Shown here: positions 41,699 through 51,302 of the stretch, piece after piece | How the letters are laid out: each line of letters starts with the position of its first letter | Numbering within the stretch: the first letter of the stretch is position 1 | Assembly (NCBI GenBank): GCA_905233475.1 | Contig: CAJOEN010000006.1 | Coordinates: forward strand, 1 to 54,247 | Reading direction: 5' to 3' | From: an uncultured Bacteroidales bacterium | Lineage (GTDB): Bacteria > Bacteroidota > Bacteroidia > Bacteroidales > P3 | DNA length: 54,247 bases | The notes under the pieces: generated by a model | The model's input: the letters and a program-made list of their open reading frames with translations, nothing else | Database searches by the model: none | Told to the model about the DNA's origin: nothing | Made by a program: the position numbers and the translations under genes

Positions 41699-43069
41699 AT
41701 GAGAGTACATTTTATCGCCATTGGCGGAAGTGCCATGCACAACCTTGCCATTGCCCTGCACCAGAAAGGCTACACCGTAACGGGCTCCGACGACGAGATT
41801 TTCGACCCTGCCAAATCGCGACTGCAGAAATACGGTCTTCTGCCCAAATATATCGGCTGGAAACCAGAAGTCATCACTTCCGACCTCGACGCTGTGATTC
41901 TGGGCATGCACGCCCGCGAGGACAACCCCGAACTGCTTCGCGCCAAAGAGCTGGGAATCAAGATTTTCTCGTATCCCGAATACCTCTACGAGCAGTCGAA
42001 GGACAAGACAAGGGTGGTGATTGGCGGCAGTCACGGCAAGACCACCATCACGGCGATGATTCTGCATGTACTTCAGCACCTCGGCATCGACACCGACTAT
42101 ATGGTGGGCGCCCAGCTGGAAGGCTTCGAGGTGATGGTGCGACTCTCGCACGAGGCCAAAATCATGGTGATAGAAGGCGACGAATACCTCACCTCCCCCA
42201 TCGACCGCCGTCCGAAATTCCACCTCTATCAGCCTAACATTGCCATTATCAGCGGCATAGCGTGGGACCATATCAACGTGTTCCCCACTTTCGACATTTA
42301 CAAGGAACAATTTGCCCAGTTTATACGCCTGATACGTCCCGACGGCACCCTCATCTACTGCGCCGACGACAAGGACGTGTGCTCGGTGGCCGACAGCGTG
42401 AAACGTCAAGACATTACGACAATAGGCTATCATACAGCCAATTACGAGATAAAGAACGGCATCACATATATCATCTCCGAGAATGGCGACAAGACTCCGC
42501 TTATGATTTTCGGACGACACAACCTGCAGAACATAATGGCGGCCAAGAACGCCTGCAACGCCTTGGGCATCAGCGACAAGGATTTCCTTTCGGCGATAAG
42601 CACTTTCAAAGGGGCGTCGAAACGTCTGGAACTTGTGAAAAAGACCACCTATACTGCCGTTTACAAGGATTTCGCCCACGCTCCCTCGAAGCTGAAAGCC
42701 ACCATTGCGGCAATGAAAGAGCAATACCCCGACCGCAAGCTCGTGGCCTGCATGGAGTTGCACACTTTCAGCAGTCTAACGCCCGAATTCCTTAGTCAGT
42801 ACGCCGGTTGCATGGACCAAGCCGATGTGCCTGTAGTGTATTTCAACCCGCACGCCGTAGCGCACAAGAAACTGCCGCCGCTGGACCCCGAAAAAGTCCG
42901 CAAAGCTTTCTGCAACAACGACATAAAAGTCTTCACCGACTCGCAGGCCATGCGCCAATACCTTATGGAACAGCAATGGACCAACGCCAACCTGCTTATG
43001 ATGAGCTCAGGCAATTTCGACGGAATAGATTTTGCGGAACTGGCAGGGGAGATAGCCACTCCATTATAA
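41699..43069 (+). CDS. mpl: UDP-N-acetylmuramate:tripeptide ligase (Mpl-type)
   Basis: A 456-residue Mur-ligase-family enzyme that reattaches the L-Ala-gamma-D-Glu-mesoDAP tripeptide to UDP-MurNAc during cell-wall recycling. Seen: MRVHFIAIGGSAMHNLA Rossmann start, the P-loop VIGGSHGKTTITAM near 103-116, EGDEYLTSPIDRRPKF and IISGIAWDHINVFPT, and the C-terminal domain with KDFAHAPSKLKATI. The HAPSKL wording and GSAMHN are features of Mpl rather than MurC. ATG start, 123 bases after sufS. Confidence 0.93.
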   Translation: MRVHFIAIGGSAMHNLAIALHQKGYTVTGSDDEIFDPAKSRLQKYGLLPKYIGWKPEVITSDLDAVILGMHAREDNPELLRAKELGIKIFSYPEYLYEQSKDKTRVVIGGSHGKTTITAMILHVLQHLGIDTDYMVGAQLEGFEVMVRLSHEAKIMVIEGDEYLTSPIDRRPKFHLYQPNIAIISGIAWDHINVFPTFDIYKEQFAQFIRLIRPDGTLIYCADDKDVCSVADSVKRQDITTIGYHTANYEIKNGITYIISENGDKTPLMIFGRHNLQNIMAAKNACNALGISDKDFLSAISTFKGASKRLELVKKTTYTAVYKDFAHAPSKLKATIAAMKEQYPDRKLVACMELHTFSSLTPEFLSQYAGCMDQADVPVVYFNPHAVAHKKLPPLDPEKVRKAFCNNDIKVFTDSQAMRQYLMEQQWTNANLLMMSSGNFDGIDFAELAGEIATPL

Positions 43070-43088
43070 TATAGGGGGCTTCTATAAA

Positions 43089-43137
43089 TTGCCTCGGAGA
43101 GGCAAACTCTCAATAACCTCACATGCTTATGTGAGGT
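43089..43137. repeat. Two short perfect hairpins
   Basis: TTGCCTC-GGA-GAGGCAA at 43089-43105 and ACCTCACAT-GCTT-ATGTGAGGT at 43116-43137, in the gap after mpl. Together with the terminator-like stem that follows, they could form a structured 3-prime end or a small RNA. Confidence 0.6.
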
Positions 43138-43155
43138 ATATCAGGCAAATAAAGA

Positions 43156-43195
43156 ACAGGCGTGTCGGAGTGAAGAAAACGCCTGTGGCTTTTTC
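43156..43195 (+). terminator. Terminator-like hairpin after mpl
   Basis: ACAGGCGT and its complement around a 15-base loop, followed by GGCTTTTTC. Weaker T run than the clpB terminator. The rest of the gap to 43322 is AT-rich with nothing clear. Confidence 0.6.
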
Positions 43196-43322
43196 GATAG
43201 TGAAACGGAGAATAATAACGCTCTCAATACAGATTTTAAGACAGTGTTTTTTTCTAAACTTTATACAATATCCACAATAAAAAATATTTTTTGACGTTAT
43301 TTCTTTTTATAAACACCGAATA

Positions 43323-44306
43323 ATGGCCCAAAAAAAGCATAATTACAAATTCAATCCGCACACGCTCACTTTCGAAAAAGTGAAAGTGGACGTAAGGGAA
43401 CGTGTGCGGGTGGTATCTTTTTCGGTGGCTTTGGGCATTGTGCTTGCGGTGATATTCACCTTTGTAGGCTACAAACTTATCGACTCGCCCAAGGAAAAAC
43501 GTCTCAAACGCGAAAACACCCAATACAAACGTCAGTTAAACGACATAAACCGGCGTATGGAGATAATGTCGGAAGAACTTACCGACCTCGAGGAGCGCGA
43601 TAACACCATATACCGCACCATTTTCGAAGCCGAACCTATATCGTCGAATGTGCGCAACTCGGGAATTGGCGGAATGGAACGGTACAAAGACCTTCAAGGT
43701 TACGACAACACCGAAGAGATAATGAGCGCCAAAGAACGTCTCGACGGCATAACCAAACGCATGTACATACAGTCGCTGTCGTTCGACGAGGTTTACAAAT
43801 TAGCCAAAAACAAAGCCAAGTACATGGCTTCCATGCCAGCAATTCTGCCAATGCGCAAAAACGCCTTCCATATCATTTCGGGATTTGGAATGCGCTACCA
43901 CCCCATTTTGCACTACCAACGTATGCACACTGGTATCGACATGTCGGCTCCGAAAGGAACACCCATCTATGCTACAGGCGACGGTGTAGTGGAAGTGGCC
44001 GGCAAAAATACCACAAACTATAGCGGCTATGGCGTGGTATGCGTAATAAACCACGGAAACGGTTTCAAGACACTTTATGCCCACATGAGCGAAGTAAAAG
44101 CCGTACAGGGACACAAGATAAAACGCGGTGAACTTGTCGGATACGTAGGAAGTTCCGGCCTTGCACAAGCTCCGCACCTGCACTACGAGGTATTGCAAAA
44201 CGGCAAACGCGTAAACCCCGTATATTTCTTTTACAACGACCTTACACCGTCTGAATACGAACAAGTTATCGAAGAGGCAAGCCGGGAAAACCAATGCCTG
44301 TCGTAA
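43323..44306 (+). CDS. M23-family metallopeptidase (LytM-type)
   Basis: A 327-residue membrane-anchored protein. One membrane helix (about 31-50, VSFSVALGIVLAVIFTFVG), a periplasmic coiled coil about 55-95, and a LytM domain about 190-310. Zinc ligands are seen in GMRYHPILHYQRMHTGID (His and Asp of HxxxD) and HLHYEV (the HxH). It is likely a murein endopeptidase or, if a non-enzymatic role, an amidase activator; the ligand set looks complete. It starts ATG with no Shine-Dalgarno, as usual for the phylum. Confidence 0.9.
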   Translation: MAQKKHNYKFNPHTLTFEKVKVDVRERVRVVSFSVALGIVLAVIFTFVGYKLIDSPKEKRLKRENTQYKRQLNDINRRMEIMSEELTDLEERDNTIYRTIFEAEPISSNVRNSGIGGMERYKDLQGYDNTEEIMSAKERLDGITKRMYIQSLSFDEVYKLAKNKAKYMASMPAILPMRKNAFHIISGFGMRYHPILHYQRMHTGIDMSAPKGTPIYATGDGVVEVAGKNTTNYSGYGVVCVINHGNGFKTLYAHMSEVKAVQGHKIKRGELVGYVGSSGLAQAPHLHYEVLQNGKRVNPVYFFYNDLTPSEYEQVIEEASRENQCLS

Positions 44307-44356
44307 TGTGGCGGAAACGATGACCGAAACCACTGCAATTTCCATATCGGCAAAGG

Positions 44357-44387
44357 TTGTATTTTTCAGAAAAAAATTGTATATTTG
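44357..44387 (+). promoter_or_regulatory. Promoter TTG-N20-TATATTTG for ychF
   Basis: TTG at 44357-44359 and TATATTTG at 44380-44387, followed by C, 45 bases before the ychF ATG. It may also drive porW and the genes behind it. Confidence 0.75.
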
Positions 44388-44432
44388 CAACAAATATTTA
44401 TAATTGGCAACAAATATAACAAATTGTAAATT

Positions 44433-45533
44433 ATGGGATTGCAATGTGGAATAGTAGGTCTGCCCAATGTTGGCAAATCTACTTTGTTCAATTGTTTGAG
44501 TAACGCCAAGGCGCAGTCGGCCAACTTTCCGTTCTGCACCATTGAGCCAAATGTAGGTGTAATAACCGTTCCCGACGAGCGCGTGAACAAGCTTGTGGAG
44601 TTGGTAAATCCACAAAACGTTGTTCCGGCCACGGTAGAAATAGTAGATATAGCCGGCCTTGTGCGCGGCGCAAGCAAGGGAGAAGGTTTGGGCAACAAAT
44701 TTCTGTCGAACATACGCGAAACCGACGCCATTATCCATGTGCTACGCTGTTTCGACGACGACAACATAACACACGTGGACGGCGACGTGAACCCCGTCCG
44801 CGACAAGGAGACCATCGACGTGGAGCTACAGCTGAAAGACCTTGAAACCATCGAAAACCGTTTTGCCAAAGAGGAGAAAAAAGCCAAGACCGGCGGCGAC
44901 GCCAAAGCAAAAAAACTCGTCGAGGTAATGACACTCTACCGCGAGGCTCTGCTACAAGGCAAATCGGCGCGTACCGTAGAACTCGACGAAAGTCAGGCCG
45001 AAGCCGCCAAAGACCTTATGTTGCTCACTGCCAAACCAATACTGTATGTGTGCAACGTGGACGAGAAATCGGTTGTGAAGGGCAACGCCTACGTGGACGC
45101 AGTAAGGGAGGCCGTAAAAACCGAAAACGCCGAAGTACTTGTAATTGGAGCCGGTATAGAAGCCGACATTGCCGAACTTGACTCCTACGAGGAAAAACAG
45201 ATGTTCCTCGAAGACCTCGGGCTCAAAGAATCGGGCGTAAACCGCCTTATAAAAGCCGCTTACAAGCTGCTCAACCTGCAAACTTTCCTTACCGCCGGTC
45301 CCAAAGAGGTGCGTGCGTGGACTTTCCGCAAAGGCATGAAAGCCCCGCAAACAGCAGGCATAATTCACAGCGACTTCGAGAAAGGCTTTATACGTGCCGA
45401 AGTGATAAAATACGACGACTACGTGAGCCTCGGCTCCGAGACCCGTTGCAGGGAACTCGGCAAAATAGCTGTAGAAGGCAAAGACTACGTAGTTCAGGAC
45501 GGCGACATAATGCATTTCAGATTCAATGTATGA
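44433..45533 (+). CDS. ychF: Redox-regulated ATPase YchF
   Basis: A 366-residue OBG-family P-loop protein that hydrolyses ATP and associates with ribosomes. Seen: GLPNVGKSTLFNCL (G1), NFPFCTIEPNVGVI (G2), DIAGLVRGASKGEGLGNKF (G3), a coiled-coil insert about 130-200, CNVDE in place of the GTP-type NKxD (fits ATP use), and a C-terminal TGS domain with RAWTFRKGMKAPQTAGIIH. Length is typical. It lies 80 bases before porW. Confidence 0.97.
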   Translation: MGLQCGIVGLPNVGKSTLFNCLSNAKAQSANFPFCTIEPNVGVITVPDERVNKLVELVNPQNVVPATVEIVDIAGLVRGASKGEGLGNKFLSNIRETDAIIHVLRCFDDDNITHVDGDVNPVRDKETIDVELQLKDLETIENRFAKEEKKAKTGGDAKAKKLVEVMTLYREALLQGKSARTVELDESQAEAAKDLMLLTAKPILYVCNVDEKSVVKGNAYVDAVREAVKTENAEVLVIGAGIEADIAELDSYEEKQMFLEDLGLKESGVNRLIKAAYKLLNLQTFLTAGPKEVRAWTFRKGMKAPQTAGIIHSDFEKGFIRAEVIKYDDYVSLGSETRCRELGKIAVEGKDYVVQDGDIMHFRFNV

Positions 45534-45613
45534 TTAGCAAAAAAAATGTCCCATCCCCATAATAAATAACACAAAAACAAGTTATAACAAAAACACTCAC
45601 ACTGCATTATTGT

Positions 45614-48373
45614 TTGGAAACGACGGTAAAAAAATATGGACATCTGCCATTGTGCATCATGCTGACAATATCGGCAGTATGTTTTTTTGCGTGTTCCACC
45701 GAGAAAGACACTTTTCTGAACAAGAAATACCACAACACCACAGCACATTACAACGTTTGGTGGAACGGTAACGAAAGCCTTAAGGAGGCTATAGCCGAAC
45801 TCGAAGGAAAGGTTGCCGACGACTACACAAAAATACTACCAATATACCGTTTAGGAACCAAGCAAGACGCCATATCGGTAGCCCCAAAACTCGACAGGGC
45901 AATAGAAAAAGGCTCCAAAGGCGTGCAAAAACACAGCATGACCACTCACGGTAAGGAGCAAATCGAGTATGTAAAAAAATGCTACCTGCTCACCGCATAC
46001 GCCTATTTCTACAAGCAGGAGTACCTTACAGCCGCAACCACATGCCGTTTTATAATGGGCAACTACAACGGCACCGTGCTGGCCGACGAAGCCAAAGTGC
46101 TTTACGCCCGCTGCATGGCAAAAGAAGGGCAATACGGCGAAGCCGAAATGATACTCGACCAAATGGACGCCGACCTAAACACCGGAAAAGTGGCAAAAGA
46201 GACAGCTCCCCTACTCTATCCGGCTCTCGCCGAACTGTCGCTAACACAGGAAAAATACAAAAAAGCCATCGACAACCTGCGCCTTTCGGTGGAAAACACC
46301 AAAAACAGGGCTTTCAAGGCACGCCTGTATTTCATAATGGCACAGGTGTACCAACATCTTGACAAAAAGGCCACTGCCACAAAATACTACAAACTATGCC
46401 TGAAAAAACGTCCGGCTTACGTGATGGAATTCAATGCACAAATGAATATAGCCGCCTGCTACGACACGGATAAGGGCAACTACAACAGTATCCTTAAAAT
46501 GCTCGACAAGATGCTGAAGGAGAAGAAAAACTACGAGTATCGCGACCAAATTTATTACGCTAAGGGCGAGATGTATTTGGGAGCCAAGGAGCTGAAAAAG
46601 GCATGCGAGAATTTCAAAGCCTCGGTTGAAGTGAGCACCAACAATTCGCAAAAAGTAAAATCGTCGGTGAAATTGGCCAAAGTTCTGTACGAAGAATATC
46701 AAAACTACGACGAATCGCAGAAATACTACGACACTGCCGTGTCCATAATGCCTCCCGACTACCCGTTCGGCGACAAAATTAAAGAGCGGCACCGCATACT
46801 TACCTCTCTTGTGAAGCACACACGTCTTATCTGTCGCAACGACAGCCTTATACGTATGGCCGACATGGACTCCACCGAACGCGAGAAATACATAAAAAAA
46901 CTGATAGCGGAGGAAAAAAAGAAAGAATTGGAACGTATTGAAGCCGAAATGCTTGCCTCGATAAAAGCCAATTCGGCACAGCAAAGCAAAATGCTCAAGG
47001 GCGATTGGTATTTCTACAACTCGTCCACCATGCAAAGAGGCAAGGAAAGTTTTATAAAGAACTGGGGAGCAAGGGCTTTGGAGGACTTTTGGTTTCTTTC
47101 GAAGAAAAACAACTTGTCTTTCGGTACCGATAACCAAAGTAGTAGCGGCGACGGGCAGGTAGCAATGGGCGATACCGCCAAGATGAAATCCACCACCAAG
47201 GCCATCAACGTCAAAGACGACAAATTCAGCCGCGAATACTACCTCAAAGACCTGCCAAAAACACAGGCCGAACGCGACACCATGAATATGAACACCGCAA
47301 GCAGCCTGCTCATAGCCGGATTCATATACAACGACGGTATCAAAAACTACGACAAATCGCTTGAGTGCTTCCTGCGCATTGCCAAGGAGTTCCCCGAATC
47401 GGACAACGTACTGCCAGCGTTCTACCAACTTTACAAACTATATGAAAAACAAGGCAACACACCAAGTGCCAACTACTACAAGAACATGATACTTCGCGGT
47501 TTCCCCGATAGCGACTATTCCAATCTCATTCAGGACGAGGACTACTATTTGGAAATTGCCAAACGCGCCAAACTCTCCGAAAAGGAGTACGAAGACATAT
47601 ATAACCTGTACAACCGCCACCGCTACCACGACGTGATAAGCAAGGCAAGCTCAGCGGCAACGCTCTACAAGGACGAAAAACTTACGCCTAAATTCAGATA
47701 CTGGGAAGCCCTTGCCCACGCCAAATTGGGCGAGACTTCGCAAGCCATAGCCATTATGGAAGGCATTGTAAGCAACCACCCAAAAAGCGACATTGTGCCT
47801 ACGGTGAAAGCCCAGATTGCATTACTGAAAAAAGGTAACATCTACTCTACCAACAGTGCACAAAAAGAAGCCGCCGACACCGCAGCCACCACAACACGTA
47901 AACCCAAGCCCGTAGAGCCACAAAAGACGCAAAAAAACACAGTGGTACAAAATGCTGGCAACGATGAGGACGAGGAAGACCTGCCACCCGAGGCACAGAT
48001 GTACCGTTACCGTGAGGACATGCAGCATTACATAATAATAATCCTCGACGACAGGAAAATAAAAGCCACCGACATGCAATACACCGTGGCCGATTTCAAT
48101 ATGGAATATTTCAGCACTAAAGGACTAAGAGCCAATGCCTTGCTATTCACCGACTCCCAACAGCTACTCACCATAAACCGCTTTGCCAACGCAAAGGAGG
48201 CTATGGATTATTTTCAGTTCCTGACAAAAGAAGGCGGTTACCTTGACAAATTCGACAAGTCTGATTATAAGGTATTTGCCATTTCCATACAGAACTATCA
48301 GACTTTCTACAACCAAAAAAACACAAACATTTACGAAAAATTTTTCAACAAATATTATAGTAACATAAAATAA
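45614..48373 (+). CDS. porW: T9SS-associated TPR lipoprotein PorW/SprE
   Basis: A 919-residue lipoprotein. The N-terminus ends its hydrophobic run in CFFACS (lipidated Cys at about 28), then the family hallmark KDTFLNKKYHNTTAHYNVWW and NGNESLKEAIAELEG. Tetratricopeptide repeats fill about residues 100-400 and 580-700. A Lys/Pro-rich linker (about 755-790) precedes a C-terminal domain with HYIIIILDDRKIKATDMQY. This is the architecture of PorW of Porphyromonas and SprE of Flavobacterium, which are needed for T9SS and link to PorN. The start is TTG at 45614; an internal ATG at residue 16 would leave a shorter signal and cannot be excluded. Confidence 0.88.
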   Translation: METTVKKYGHLPLCIMLTISAVCFFACSTEKDTFLNKKYHNTTAHYNVWWNGNESLKEAIAELEGKVADDYTKILPIYRLGTKQDAISVAPKLDRAIEKGSKGVQKHSMTTHGKEQIEYVKKCYLLTAYAYFYKQEYLTAATTCRFIMGNYNGTVLADEAKVLYARCMAKEGQYGEAEMILDQMDADLNTGKVAKETAPLLYPALAELSLTQEKYKKAIDNLRLSVENTKNRAFKARLYFIMAQVYQHLDKKATATKYYKLCLKKRPAYVMEFNAQMNIAACYDTDKGNYNSILKMLDKMLKEKKNYEYRDQIYYAKGEMYLGAKELKKACENFKASVEVSTNNSQKVKSSVKLAKVLYEEYQNYDESQKYYDTAVSIMPPDYPFGDKIKERHRILTSLVKHTRLICRNDSLIRMADMDSTEREKYIKKLIAEEKKKELERIEAEMLASIKANSAQQSKMLKGDWYFYNSSTMQRGKESFIKNWGARALEDFWFLSKKNNLSFGTDNQSSSGDGQVAMGDTAKMKSTTKAINVKDDKFSREYYLKDLPKTQAERDTMNMNTASSLLIAGFIYNDGIKNYDKSLECFLRIAKEFPESDNVLPAFYQLYKLYEKQGNTPSANYYKNMILRGFPDSDYSNLIQDEDYYLEIAKRAKLSEKEYEDIYNLYNRHRYHDVISKASSAATLYKDEKLTPKFRYWEALAHAKLGETSQAIAIMEGIVSNHPKSDIVPTVKAQIALLKKGNIYSTNSAQKEAADTAATTTRKPKPVEPQKTQKNTVVQNAGNDEDEEDLPPEAQMYRYREDMQHYIIIILDDRKIKATDMQYTVADFNMEYFSTKGLRANALLFTDSQQLLTINRFANAKEAMDYFQFLTKEGGYLDKFDKSDYKVFAISIQNYQTFYNQKNTNIYEKFFNKYYSNIK

Positions 48374-48390
48374 TTAAAAAATATAATAAT

Positions 48391-50241
48391 ATGTGTGGAA
48401 TAGTTGGATATTTGGGTAGTAGAGAAGCCTACCCCATTTTGATAAAAGGATTGCACCGTCTTGAGTACCGTGGCTACGACAGTGCAGGTATAGCATTGAT
48501 AAACAAAAGCTTAGAACTTTCGGTTTACAAAACCAAAGGCAAGGTAGAGGATTTGGAAAACTACGTAAGCGGCAAGGACGTAGGCGGCACCATAGGCATT
48601 GCCCACACACGCTGGGCTACACACGGCGAGCCAAACTCGCAAAACGCCCATCCGCATTATTCGCAGTCGGGACGTTTGGCACTGATACACAACGGCATAA
48701 TCGAAAATTACAAGGTAATAAAGGAAGAACTCATTTCCAAAGGATACACTTTCAGCAGCGACACCGACACCGAAGTGCTGATACAGCTGATAGAATATAT
48801 GCAAATATCGCACAACACCAACCTGTTTGATGCTGTGCAACTTGCACTGAAAAACGTTATTGGGGCATACGCCATAGCCATTATCGACAAATCGAACCCC
48901 AACCAGCTGATAGCCGCACGCAAAGGCAGCCCGCTCATCATCGGCGTGGGCGACAAAGAAACCGAGTTCCTCATCGGCTCCGACGCAACCCCCATTGTAG
49001 AATACACCAACAAAGTAATATACCTCGAAGAGGAGGAGATTGCCATCATGCATCGCGACGGAAGCATAACCGTGAAAAACCTGTCCAACGTGGAGCAAAC
49101 TCCTATCATCAAGACTCTGGAAATGAACCTCAGCCAGCTCGAAAAAGCCAACTTCCCCCATTTCATGCTCAAAGAGATTTTCGAACAGCCCGAAGCCCTT
49201 CGCACAAGCATGCTCGGAAGGCTGAACATGGAAAGCAAAACCGTGAGACTATCGGGAATTATCGACCATAGAGACAAATTCCTGAAAGCCAACAGGATAA
49301 TAATCTGCGCCTGCGGCACCTCGTGGCACGCCGGACTCATCGGCAAATACATCATAGAGGAGCTGACACGCATTCCCGTCGAAGTGGAATACTCGTCGGA
49401 GTTCCGCTACCGCAACCCTGTGATAAAGAGCAACGACATAGTTATAGCCATATCGCAGTCGGGCGAAACCGCCGACACCCTTGCCGCAATAAAATTAGCC
49501 AAGGAAAACGGAGCGTTTATTTACGGAATATGCAATGTGGTGGGTTCGTCCATAGCAAGAGCCGCCGACACAGGCTCTTATCTGCATGTGGGTCCCGAAA
49601 TAGGCGTGGCTTCCACCAAGGCTTTCACCGCACAAGTAACCACACTTACGTTGATAGCACTTAACATTGCCGAAGAAAAGAAAACCTTGAGCAAAGAACG
49701 CACCGCCGAACTCGTAGAAGAACTTCAGCGCATTCCTGAAAAAATCAACGAGACTCTGCAGATGAACACCCGCATAAAACTATATTCGCAGATATTTACC
49801 TACGCCAAAAACTTCATTTACTTGGGACGCGGCTACAACTACCCCGTAGCCCTCGAAGGAGCTCTGAAACTCAAGGAAATATCGTACATACACGCCGAAG
49901 GCTACCCCGCCGCAGAAATGAAACACGGCCCCATAGCCCTTATCGACGAGGAAATGCCCGTGGTGGTGATAGCTCCGAAACGCGGAATGTACGAAAAAGT
50001 GCTTAGCAACATACAGGAAGTGAAAGCTCGCAAAGGCAAAATAATTTCTATAGTTACCAAAGGCGACACAACGGTGAAAGAACTCTCCGACTTCTGCCTC
50101 GAGATACCCGACACAGAAGAATGCTTCGTGCCGATACTCTCGGTGGTGCCGTTGCAATTGCTGTCATACCACATAGCTATAGCCAAAGGCCGCAACGTGG
50201 ACCAACCGCGAAACCTTGCCAAATCGGTAACGGTAGAATAA
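48391..50241 (+). CDS. glmS: Glutamine-fructose-6-phosphate aminotransferase (isomerizing)
   Basis: A 616-residue enzyme that makes glucosamine-6-phosphate, entry to peptidoglycan and lipopolysaccharide sugars. Seen: the N-terminal class II glutaminase starting MCGIVGYLGSREAYPIL with Cys2 as nucleophile, TRWATHGEPNSQNAHPH, and two SIS domains with IICACGTSWHAGLIGK, ISQSGETADTLAAIKLAKEN (in parts) and YIHAEGYPAAEMKHGPIALI. The C-terminus ends PRNLAKSVTVE, the canonical form. No glmS ribozyme is visible in the 17-base gap. It sits directly behind porW. Confidence 0.98.
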   Translation: MCGIVGYLGSREAYPILIKGLHRLEYRGYDSAGIALINKSLELSVYKTKGKVEDLENYVSGKDVGGTIGIAHTRWATHGEPNSQNAHPHYSQSGRLALIHNGIIENYKVIKEELISKGYTFSSDTDTEVLIQLIEYMQISHNTNLFDAVQLALKNVIGAYAIAIIDKSNPNQLIAARKGSPLIIGVGDKETEFLIGSDATPIVEYTNKVIYLEEEEIAIMHRDGSITVKNLSNVEQTPIIKTLEMNLSQLEKANFPHFMLKEIFEQPEALRTSMLGRLNMESKTVRLSGIIDHRDKFLKANRIIICACGTSWHAGLIGKYIIEELTRIPVEVEYSSEFRYRNPVIKSNDIVIAISQSGETADTLAAIKLAKENGAFIYGICNVVGSSIARAADTGSYLHVGPEIGVASTKAFTAQVTTLTLIALNIAEEKKTLSKERTAELVEELQRIPEKINETLQMNTRIKLYSQIFTYAKNFIYLGRGYNYPVALEGALKLKEISYIHAEGYPAAEMKHGPIALIDEEMPVVVIAPKRGMYEKVLSNIQEVKARKGKIISIVTKGDTTVKELSDFCLEIPDTEECFVPILSVVPLQLLSYHIAIAKGRNVDQPRNLAKSVTVE

Positions 50242-50272
50242 ATCAATATAAAAACATTATTTTTATAACACA

Positions 50273-51283
50273 ATGACTGTGAGAAAAACAAAAAACATAC
50301 TAATGCTTATTGCCCTTGTTGGGACGGCGGCGGGTAGCTTTGCGCAAAACAGCAAATCGATATGGCAAACGATGAACTATTCGGCATACGTAGGCGGCAC
50401 ATGTCCCATAGGCACTTACGGCAAATCTAACATAAGCACCGACCAAGGGGACATATACTTTATAAACAACAACTGGGTGCTTGCCGATCAGGGCGGAATG
50501 AAAGCCGACGCCAAACTGGGTTTCAACTTGGGCTTAAAAGCCACACTGCCTTTCGAGGAAGTGGGAATAAAGCTCGGCAATAACGATGCCATGCCCCTCG
50601 CAAAATTAGGTGATGTCGGCAAAGTGCTGTCGCTTGTAAAATTCAGCTTTGTTGGAACGATAGACTTTTTCTACAACGGCATACGCTCAAAAGCCGAGGA
50701 GAACATCTTTCCTGCCATGATAAGCCACCACGTGCATTTTCTGCGAAATGTGAATATGAGCGAGGATAAAAACGACATAACCTTGGAGTTCGAACCCAGC
50801 TACCAACTGTATTACATCAACATACCGCTGATGGTTGGCGTAAACGGAGTGTACGACTTCAACAATGTCTGGAGTTTCTGGGCCGAGACAGAGATAGGTG
50901 TGGATTTGCGCAAAATATCAAGTATCAAAGATTTCAAATACGAAGCCCGTTTGAACAACCTTATGCCCAGCGGCGACAACCACGTGCAGACTTTCAGCAC
51001 CACCAAAGGTTCCCTGTATTTCGACTGGTCGGCGGCTTTCGCCTGTCAGGTGGGCGTGGGCGCCACATGGCAAAAACGCTACTCCGTGGGACTGCACTAC
51101 TATTTCTTGGGAAAAGCCAAAATCTACGGCAAAAAGGACTACACTTTCTACGACCCCTATGAATACGGCAACTACGGCAATAGTCTGGACTACAAAACAA
51201 CAGTCAAGACTTTTACAGGATTTTCCATCGATAAAAAACTGTCACAAAATATGTTAGTACTTAGAGTAGGCTATAATTTCTAA
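50273..51283 (+). CDS. Outer-membrane beta-barrel-like protein, unknown function
   Basis: A 336-residue exported protein with a signal peptide (ILMLIALVGTAAGSFA). The mature part alternates strands rich in aromatic and polar residues (SIWQTMNYSAYVGGTCPIGT, LYFDWSAAFACQVGVGATW, YSVGLHYYFLGKAKIYG) and ends in MLVLRVGYNF, with a C-terminal Phe typical of barrels. No family is recognised. It lies 31 bases after glmS and 19 before the permease gene, so it is probably in the porW-to-kinase operon. Confidence 0.65.
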   Translation: MTVRKTKNILMLIALVGTAAGSFAQNSKSIWQTMNYSAYVGGTCPIGTYGKSNISTDQGDIYFINNNWVLADQGGMKADAKLGFNLGLKATLPFEEVGIKLGNNDAMPLAKLGDVGKVLSLVKFSFVGTIDFFYNGIRSKAEENIFPAMISHHVHFLRNVNMSEDKNDITLEFEPSYQLYYINIPLMVGVNGVYDFNNVWSFWAETEIGVDLRKISSIKDFKYEARLNNLMPSGDNHVQTFSTTKGSLYFDWSAAFACQVGVGATWQKRYSVGLHYYFLGKAKIYGKKDYTFYDPYEYGNYGNSLDYKTTVKTFTGFSIDKKLSQNMLVLRVGYNF

Positions 51284-51302
51284 AAAAACATAAACACACA
51301 CA

